Source: Thiotrichaceae bacterium
Lineage (GTDB): Bacteria > Pseudomonadota > Gammaproteobacteria > SZUA-140
Reading direction: 5' to 3'
Length of the DNA: 50,291 nt
Assembly: GCA_002401765.2 (NCBI GenBank)
Contig: NVTY02000020.1
Span: forward strand, 517-50,807
The notes under the pieces were generated by a model. That model saw only the letters and a list, made by a program, of their open reading frames with translations. It was not told the origin of the DNA and did no database searches. Numbering within the stretch: the first letter of the stretch is position 1; each line of letters starts with the position of its first letter. Shown here in pieces: positions 44,781 to 50,291 of the stretch. The position numbers and the translations under genes are program-made.

Positions 44781-47700
44781 ATGCCAAAACGTACCGATAT
44801 TAAAAGTGTTCTAGTGATTGGCGCAGGTCCAATTATTATTGGCCAGGCGTGTGAGTTTGACTATTCCGGTGCGCAGGCATGTAAGGCGCTACGCGAAGAG
44901 GGCTACCGTGTGGTGCTGGTGAACTCAAATCCAGCGACTATCATGACCGATCCAGGGATGGCCGATGCGACCTATATTGAGCCGGTTTGCTGGCAGACGG
45001 TGGCGAAGGTGATTGAGAAAGAACGCCCCGATGCGCTACTGCCAACGATGGGTGGGCAGACTGCGTTGAACTGCGCGCTCGACCTTGCGCGTGAAGGGGT
45101 GCTGGAGAAATTTGGGGTGCAGATGATTGGTGCCTCCATCGATGCCATCGACATGGCTGAAGATCGAGATCGTTTCCGTAAGGCGATGGATAGCATTGGC
45201 CTTGAGTCACCACGTTCAAGCATTGCTCATAGCATGGAAGAGGCATTTCAGGTTCAGAAAAAGGTTGGTTTCCCAACGGTCATTCGTCCGTCATTTACAT
45301 TGGGTGGTAGTGGTGGCGGTATTGCTTATAATCGTGAAGAATTTGTTGAAATCTGTGGACGTGGCCTGGATCTCTCACCGACCAATGAACTGTTGATTGA
45401 AGAATCGCTGCTCGGCTGGAAAGAGTATGAGATGGAAGTGGTGCGGGATCGTAATGATAACTGCATTATTATCTGCTCGATTGAGAACTTTGATCCAATG
45501 GGCGTTCACACCGGTGACTCAATTACCATTGCGCCAGCATTAACGCTGACTGATAAAGAGTATCAGAAACTGCGAAATGCCTCATTAGCCGTACTGCGTA
45601 AAATCGGTGTAGAGACCGGTGGCTCTAATGTGCAGTTTGGTATTAATCCTAAAGATGGTCGCTTGATTATTATCGAGATGAACCCGCGTGTATCGCGCTC
45701 ATCGGCACTGGCCTCTAAAGCAACGGGTTTTCCAATCGCACGGGTGGCGGCAAAGCTTGCGATTGGCTACACCCTTGATGAGTTGAGTAATGAGATCACC
45801 GGTGGTGCAACACCGGCATCGTTCGAACCGACCATCGACTATATCGTCACCAAGGTACCGCGTTTTACCTTTGAAAAATTCCCTAAAGCGGACTCACGCC
45901 TGACGACACAAATGAAGTCTGTGGGTGAAGTGATGGCGATAGGGCGTACCTTTCAGGAATCACTGCAGAAAGCACTGCGCAGCCTTGAGACCGGCATGGA
46001 TGGTCTCAATGAGATGATTGATATTACAGCTGATGATGCACTTGAAATTATTCAGCAAGAACTAGGTTCGCCAGGGCCAGATCGTATCTGGTACATCGCG
46101 GACGCCTTTCGTTATGGCATGTCGGTTGATGAGATCTTTAACTTGTGTTCGGTTGATCCCTGGTTCCTGGTACAGATTCAACACCTGGTTGAACTTGAAA
46201 AAGGTATGAAAGGGCGCGCATTGGAAAGCTTTGGGCGTGATGAACTCTATGCGCTTAAACGCAAGGGTTTCTCTGATCGCCGCATGGCCACGCTGCTCGG
46301 CTCCGACGAAGATAAGCTGCGCGCACTGCGCCACGAACTTGATGTTCACCCTGTTTATAAACGGGTTGATTCGTGTGCCGCTGAATTTGCTTCAAGCACC
46401 GCCTATCTCTATTCGACCTATGAAGAAGAGTGCGAAGCGGCACCCTCAACGCGCGATAAAATCATGATACTCGGCGGTGGTCCTAATCGCATTGGGCAAG
46501 GCATCGAATTTGATTACTGCTGTGTGCAGGCTGCCTTTGCGATGCGTGAAGATGGTTATGAAACCATTATGGTTAACTGTAATCCTGAAACGGTTTCGAC
46601 TGATTATGATACATCGGATCGCCTCTATTTTGAGCCGTTGACGCTTGAAGATGTGCTGGAAATTATTTCGGTTGAAAAGCCCAAGGGTGTGATTGTGCAG
46701 TATGGTGGGCAGACACCATTAAAACTGGCACGTGCACTGGAGGCTGCGGGTACCCCTATTATTGGCACTTCACCGGATGCGATTGATCTTGCTGAGGATC
46801 GTGAACGTTTTCAGCAGTTGATACAGGATCTGAATCTGAAGCAGCCACCTAATGCCAGCGCACGTACAGAAGCGCAGGCGGTTGAATTAGCGCAAGATAT
46901 TGGTTTTCCACTAGTCGTTCGTCCCTCTTATGTATTGGGTGGGCGTGCGATGGAGATCGTGCACAATGAAGAAGACCTGACGCGCTATATGACAGAGGCG
47001 GTGCAGGTATCAAACGACTCGCCGGTACTGTTAGATCGTTTCTTGAATGATGCGATTGAACTGGATGTCGATGCGGTTTGCGATGGTAATGAGGTGGTGA
47101 TTGGCGGCATTATGGAACATATCGAGCAGGCCGGTATTCACTCAGGTGATTCAGCCTGTTCACTGCCGACTTATAGCCTTGATCCGGCGGTTGTTGACCG
47201 TGTGCGCGAGCAGACAAAGCAGCTTGCGCTAGGCCTTAAGGTAAAAGGGCTAATGAATATACAGTTCGCGGTTAAAGGCGATGATATTTATGTGATCGAA
47301 GTGAACCCGCGCGCATCCCGTACCGTACCGTTTGTTTCAAAGGCGTGTGGTATTTCACTGGCACAGATTGGTGCGCGCTGTATGGCGGGTACATCGTTGG
47401 CTGATCAGGGTGTTACTAAAGAGATCATTCCAAATTACTATTCGGTAAAAGAGGCGGTCTTTCCATTTTCGAAGTTTCCAGGTGTGGACACGTTGCTAGG
47501 GCCTGAAATGAAATCAACTGGTGAGGTGATGGGGGTGGGTCGTACCTTCGCAGAGGCCTTTGCGAAAGCACAGTTAGGCGCTGGTGTTGTGTTGCCTCGC
47601 AGTGGACGTGTTTTTATTAGTGTGCGTGATGGCGACAAAGCTAAGGCGGTTGAAGTCGCCAAAATGTTAAGTGAAATGGCGTTTGAGCTGGTTGCGACCG

Positions 47701-48002
47701 GTGGCACTAGAGATGCCATTGAGCAGGCCGGTATCAGCTGTGAGCGGGTTAATAAAGTGGCGCAAGGTCGTCCGCATATTGTGGATATGATCAAAAACAA
47801 TGAAATCAACTTCATTATTAACACCACCGCTGGAAAACGAGCGATTTCTGATTCAAGTCAGATTCGGCGTGCAGCATTGCAACAGAAAATAACTTACACT
47901 ACGACGATCGCGGGCGCCCATGTCACCGCGTTGGCACTGCAACAGATCGATCAAGACGGTGTCAACAGTTTACAAGAGCTGCATAAGGAGTTAAATGCAT
48001 GA
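44781..48002 (+). CDS. carB: Carbamoyl-phosphate synthase large subunit
   Basis: 1073 residues, full length. Two ATP-grasp halves each begin with a Rossmann-like motif ([21 protein letters not shown] and [20 protein letters not shown]) and share [10 protein letters not shown] / [10 protein letters not shown] and [12 protein letters not shown] / [12 protein letters not shown]. The C-terminal MGS-type allosteric domain (~940-1073) includes [14 protein letters not shown]. It combines ammonia, bicarbonate and two ATP. The stop overlaps the greA start (ATGA). Confidence 0.98.
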   Translation: MPKRTDIKSVLVIGAGPIIIGQACEFDYSGAQACKALREEGYRVVLVNSNPATIMTDPGMADATYIEPVCWQTVAKVIEKERPDALLPTMGGQTALNCALDLAREGVLEKFGVQMIGASIDAIDMAEDRDRFRKAMDSIGLESPRSSIAHSMEEAFQVQKKVGFPTVIRPSFTLGGSGGGIAYNREEFVEICGRGLDLSPTNELLIEESLLGWKEYEMEVVRDRNDNCIIICSIENFDPMGVHTGDSITIAPALTLTDKEYQKLRNASLAVLRKIGVETGGSNVQFGINPKDGRLIIIEMNPRVSRSSALASKATGFPIARVAAKLAIGYTLDELSNEITGGATPASFEPTIDYIVTKVPRFTFEKFPKADSRLTTQMKSVGEVMAIGRTFQESLQKALRSLETGMDGLNEMIDITADDALEIIQQELGSPGPDRIWYIADAFRYGMSVDEIFNLCSVDPWFLVQIQHLVELEKGMKGRALESFGRDELYALKRKGFSDRRMATLLGSDEDKLRALRHELDVHPVYKRVDSCAAEFASSTAYLYSTYEEECEAAPSTRDKIMILGGGPNRIGQGIEFDYCCVQAAFAMREDGYETIMVNCNPETVSTDYDTSDRLYFEPLTLEDVLEIISVEKPKGVIVQYGGQTPLKLARALEAAGTPIIGTSPDAIDLAEDRERFQQLIQDLNLKQPPNASARTEAQAVELAQDIGFPLVVRPSYVLGGRAMEIVHNEEDLTRYMTEAVQVSNDSPVLLDRFLNDAIELDVDAVCDGNEVVIGGIMEHIEQAGIHSGDSACSLPTYSLDPAVVDRVREQTKQLALGLKVKGLMNIQFAVKGDDIYVIEVNPRASRTVPFVSKACGISLAQIGARCMAGTSLADQGVTKEIIPNYYSVKEAVFPFSKFPGVDTLLGPEMKSTGEVMGVGRTFAEAFAKAQLGAGVVLPRSGRVFISVRDGDKAKAVEVAKMLSEMAFELVATGGTRDAIEQAGISCERVNKVAQGRPHIVDMIKNNEINFIINTTAGKRAISDSSQIRRAALQQKITYTTTIAGAHVTALALQQIDQDGVNSLQELHKELNA

Positions 48003-48475
48003 ACAAGGTTCCTTTAACATTGGCGGGTGCTGAAAGCCTGCGTAAAGAGCTGGAAGCGTTGAAGACCGTGGCGCGACCTCGCGTGGTTGCAGCGATTGCC
48101 GAGGCACGTGCTCATGGCGATTTAAAAGAAAATGCTGAATACCATGCAGCGAAAGAGCAGCAGAGTTTTATTGAAGGACGCGTTAACGATATTGATGGCA
48201 AATTGAGTAATGCAGAGATCATTGATGTCACCAAGCTCAATGCGGGTGGCAAGGTTGTCTTTGGGGCAACGGTGGGGCTCTGTAATGAAGAGACAGGTGA
48301 GGAAGTGACTTATCAAATTGTGGGGGTTGATGAGGCGGATATCAAAGTGAATAAAATCTCTGTTAGTTCTCCAATCGCGCGAGCGATGATTGGTAAAGAG
48401 ATAGCGGATATTGCGAGCGTGCAGGCGCCGGGTGGCATTAAAGAGTATGAGATCCTCTCAATCAAATATGTCTAA
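47999..48475 (+). CDS. greA: Transcription elongation factor GreA
   Basis: 158 residues. N-terminal coiled coil with the acidic tip [26 protein letters not shown] and the C-terminal FKBP-like domain ([42 protein letters not shown]). It stimulates RNA polymerase to cleave backtracked transcripts. The ATG overlaps the carB stop by four bases, so expression is coupled to carAB. Confidence 0.98.
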   Translation: MNKVPLTLAGAESLRKELEALKTVARPRVVAAIAEARAHGDLKENAEYHAAKEQQSFIEGRVNDIDGKLSNAEIIDVTKLNAGGKVVFGATVGLCNEETGEEVTYQIVGVDEADIKVNKISVSSPIARAMIGKEIADIASVQAPGGIKEYEILSIKYV

Positions 48476-48498
48476 ATCAATTTTTCAGAGGGATTAGC

Positions 48499-48966
48499 AT
48501 GGCTATTTTAACTTCTACACGTTTGCTCGCTGTTGAGCGTCTTTTGTTGGCACTATGGGTGGGGGGTATCTGTGTCATTGGTTACCTGGTGACCCCGATT
48601 CTCTTTGCGACACTGACGGATGATCGTCAGACGGCTGGCATGCTTGCTGGTAAAATGTTCTCTGCCATTAGCTGGGCAGGGCTGGTAATCGGCACGTTGC
48701 TATTGATCGCCTCTGTGGTGGGTGCCGGTACTCAGTGGTTACGCCAGTGGCGTTGTTGGACACTGGTATCAATGTTAGTCGTGGTGATATTGATGCTGTT
48801 TGTGATTCAACCCATGATGGCAGAGCTAAAGACGCAAGGGCCGGTGATTAAGGGCACTGAACTTGCGGCTGAATTTGGCCGCCTTCATGGTATTTCCTCT
48901 GGGCTATACCTGTTGATGTCACTGTCTGGATTAACGTTAGTGGCCGCAGGCTTGCGTCGACCTTAA
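48499..48966 (+). CDS. DUF4149 membrane protein
   Basis: 155 residues with four predicted membrane helices (LLALWVGGICVIGYLVTPILF; LVIGTLLLIASVV; LVSMLVVVILMLFVIQPMM; LYLLMSLSGLTLVAA). The conserved Trp-Gly-Gly in helix 1 and the DFGRLHGISS-like EFGRLHGISSG before helix 4 are DUF4149 landmarks. Function unknown. It usually follows greA in gammaproteobacteria, and in many genomes yhbY, rlmE and ftsH come next; that continuation is missing here. Confidence 0.88.
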   Translation: MAILTSTRLLAVERLLLALWVGGICVIGYLVTPILFATLTDDRQTAGMLAGKMFSAISWAGLVIGTLLLIASVVGAGTQWLRQWRCWTLVSMLVVVILMLFVIQPMMAELKTQGPVIKGTELAAEFGRLHGISSGLYLLMSLSGLTLVAAGLRRP

Positions 48967-49402
48967 TTCCTTTTATTGAGCCCTTTTTTATTTTCTACGT
49001 ATTCTTTTAAAAGGTGCCACTCCGTCATCCCGGCAGGTCTTTAGCCGGGATCTAGTTTTCGATAATCACCTGCCCGCCCGCCCGCCACACATACAAATCT
49101 GCCGCGGCGACTGCCGGAAGTAGCATATCAAGCCGCTGTGTATGAAAAACCCATCATCAGCCGAATCGAACAGCTCAAGAACGATGCTCACATGGGGTAT
49201 TAAACATTCAGTACATAACCGAATAATACTCCACATTCACCTTGAAATATGACTGTCAGTGAGTGAAGATAAGGCAATCAATTGCGAGTCGGTTTTCGAA
49301 AAATTGCACCATTTGGCTGGGGTTTTCTACAGCCGCGTTAACGTACCCGTAATTTGATCTACGGCACGGCTTCAATTAAGTCGTTAAATAAAGAGCTTGT
49401 AA
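48967..49402. other. Gap at a synteny break
   Basis: 436 bases. It contains a palindrome (49027-49051), a run of CCCGCC units (49070-49086) and a short open segment (about 49108-49203, reading AYQAAVYEKPIISRIEQLKN then a stop) that looks like the tail of a lost gene. No complete gene or RNA was recognised. Confidence 0.45.
49027..49051. repeat. REP-like palindrome after the DUF4149 gene
   Basis: ATCCCGGC (49027-49034) and GCCGGGAT (49044-49051) are perfectly inverted around nine bases. The flanking wording CCGTCATCCCGGC... is common in extragenic palindromes near RAYT-bearing genomes. It could also act as a weak 3' hairpin for the car-gre transcript. Confidence 0.6.
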
Positions 49403-50017
49403 ATGACAACATTTGTTTATTCATGCCATAAAGCAAAAATAGATTCAGGAGAGTTGATTCGCTTGACGGGCATTATCGACGCTTATAAAGATAAACATGG
49501 CGATATTGCACTGACTGATCAAAATGAACGGTTGTTTGAGTATGGCGACCAGCGTATTACATCGGAACAGTGGGCTGCCGTAGGCCGCGGTGACCGAAAA
49601 GTATTCTGGGCGCTCAGAAAAAAGGTGGGTGACCCTATCGCGGACATCGCGATCCCGATATTGAATAATCGAGGCATTAACGGTAAATTCGCCAATTGGT
49701 TAACCGGGTTAAAAAATGACCCGGTTAATCTTCAGAAATTAGGCGTGTTATTAATGAACGAACATGCAAAGGCGGTAACGCTGGATATCGACGAATGTAT
49801 TGGAAATGTGCCTGGACTGTTAAGTCCAAAGCAAGTTGCAACCTACCATGAGCGGGTTTTCAAACACATTGGCATGGGTTCTTTTATTCTTGGCTCCGAT
49901 GGTTCATGGTTGTTTGGGGGAACGTTGTTCAATTTACCGGCCAGTCTCTATCGTCCGATTTGGTGCAAGGCCTGTGATTTTGTTAGCCCTGGGATCGGTT
50001 TTCGAGAGGATCATTAA
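49403..50017 (+). CDS. Unrecognised 204-residue protein
   Basis: I do not recognise this protein. It has no signal peptide or membrane helix. It starts MTTFVYSCHKAKIDSGEL and contains IDAYKDKHGDIALTDQNERLFEYGDQRIT near the N-terminus, PIADIAIPILNNRGINGKFANWL in the middle, and a Trp/Gly/Pro-rich C-terminus (SDGSWLFGGTLFNLPASLYRPIWCKACDF). No ribosome site is strong (AGAGCTTG upstream). The next gene, starting four bases after its stop, encodes an exported protein. A soluble protein without signal paired with a short exported partner is one pattern of effector-immunity pairs, but this is only a guess. Base composition is not visibly different from its surroundings. Confidence 0.7.
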   Translation: MTTFVYSCHKAKIDSGELIRLTGIIDAYKDKHGDIALTDQNERLFEYGDQRITSEQWAAVGRGDRKVFWALRKKVGDPIADIAIPILNNRGINGKFANWLTGLKNDPVNLQKLGVLLMNEHAKAVTLDIDECIGNVPGLLSPKQVATYHERVFKHIGMGSFILGSDGSWLFGGTLFNLPASLYRPIWCKACDFVSPGIGFREDH

Positions 50018-50021
50018 GCAG

Positions 50022-50291
50022 ATGAAAATGATAATAATAATTTTATCTGTGTTATCGCTAACCATGTTTTCATGCATAGCATTGACCGATAACAAACAAG
50101 TGACATTGGGTAACAATACTTTTTGCATCCCTAAGAAGTACGATATCCTGGATCAGACTTTGGGCCCTGTCATCAATATACCGGGGGCTGATACGGGGAG
50201 TTATGGTGGGTCGTTTCAGCTTTCGGTTGATGCGCCTGAGGTTAAGGAAAGTATCGCGGAATATTCTACCAGGCACGGTAGTTTATATGCG
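50022..50291 (+). CDS. Exported protein, possible lipoprotein, 3' end outside window
   Basis: 90 codons with no stop before the window ends. The N-terminus MKMIIIILSVLSLTMFSC is a short signal; Cys18 is preceded by MFS, a poor but possible lipobox. The mature part reads VTLGNNTFCIPKKYDILDQTLGPVINIPGADTGSYGGSFQLSVD, which opens like several small periplasmic immunity-type lipoproteins (a C-I-P-K-x-Y motif), though I cannot name a family. It begins four bases after the stop of the 204-residue gene, so the two are very probably co-transcribed. Confidence 0.75.
   Translation, partial: MKMIIIILSVLSLTMFSCIALTDNKQVTLGNNTFCIPKKYDILDQTLGPVINIPGADTGSYGGSFQLSVDAPEVKESIAEYSTRHGSLYA

Noticed and set aside
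49069..49086. CCCGCC run as a regulatory site
   Set aside because: A short simple repeat with no context to support a function.

Overview
The window looks like chromosome of a free-living gammaproteobacterium of moderate GC. The main evidence is the fabA-fabB pair, the run hrcA-grpE-dnaK-dnaJ-dapB-carA-carB-greA, divergent nadK-recN, and several short families largely confined to Gammaproteobacteria (DUF3135, DUF3301, DUF3581, DUF4124, DUF4149). I cannot name a genus; the gene order would fit sulfur-oxidising or Chromatiales-like lineages, but that is inference.

Layout. (1) 1-4250 is an accessory patch: two direct copies of a RAYT-like (Y1) transposase block, one cut by the window edge and one decayed, bracket an XRE regulator, a dead ISNCY-type transposase and a ParD/ParE-type toxin-antitoxin pair. 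(2) 4267-14303 holds an outer-membrane MipA-like protein, hinT, a HugZ-like flavoprotein and a long leftward run: DUF4124 protein, ElyC, an FGGY (glycerol-type) kinase, a glycerophosphodiester phosphodiesterase, a short GlpD-like dehydrogenase, then a periplasmic-binding lipoprotein followed by a transmembrane GGDEF-EAL protein. (3) 14304-17404 carries a possible small RNA ending in a clear terminator, an HDOD protein, a truncated haemoglobin with a ferredoxin-reductase partner behind an NsrR-like palindrome, and initiator tRNA-Met. (4) 17405-26977 holds HigBA, lytic transglycosylase/DUF3301/YdgA, DUF3135, a large orphan sensor kinase with a duplicated sensor module, trhO and gluQ. (5) 27349-37061 holds fabAB, typA, gdh, DUF3581, PilZ, recN and nadK. 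(6) 37155-48966 is the heat-shock/biosynthesis run with a perfect CIRCE element before hrcA and a sigma32-like promoter before dnaK. (7) 48967-50291 breaks the usual order after greA/DUF4149 and begins an unrecognised two-gene unit.

Functional links: glycerophosphodiesters and glycerol could be turned to glycerol 3-phosphate and then dihydroxyacetone phosphate by the FGGY-GDPD-GlpD-like set. The lipoprotein and GGDEF-EAL protein could form a ligand-to-c-di-GMP relay, with the single-domain PilZ protein as one possible reader. The haemoglobin and its reductase probably detoxify nitric oxide.

Three unrelated families of short inverted-repeat elements (MITE-like, no coding capacity) sit at or just past the ends of genes: in the decayed RAYT copy and between hrcA and grpE (same family), across the stop codon of the HDOD gene, and after fabB. 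I found no CRISPR array, prophage or rRNA. The most novel-looking items are the terminator-ended possible sRNA, the NsrR-like haemoglobin switch, the duplicated GYGG-IHA-KN sensor module, the apparently leaderless higB transcript and the unknown pair at the right edge.
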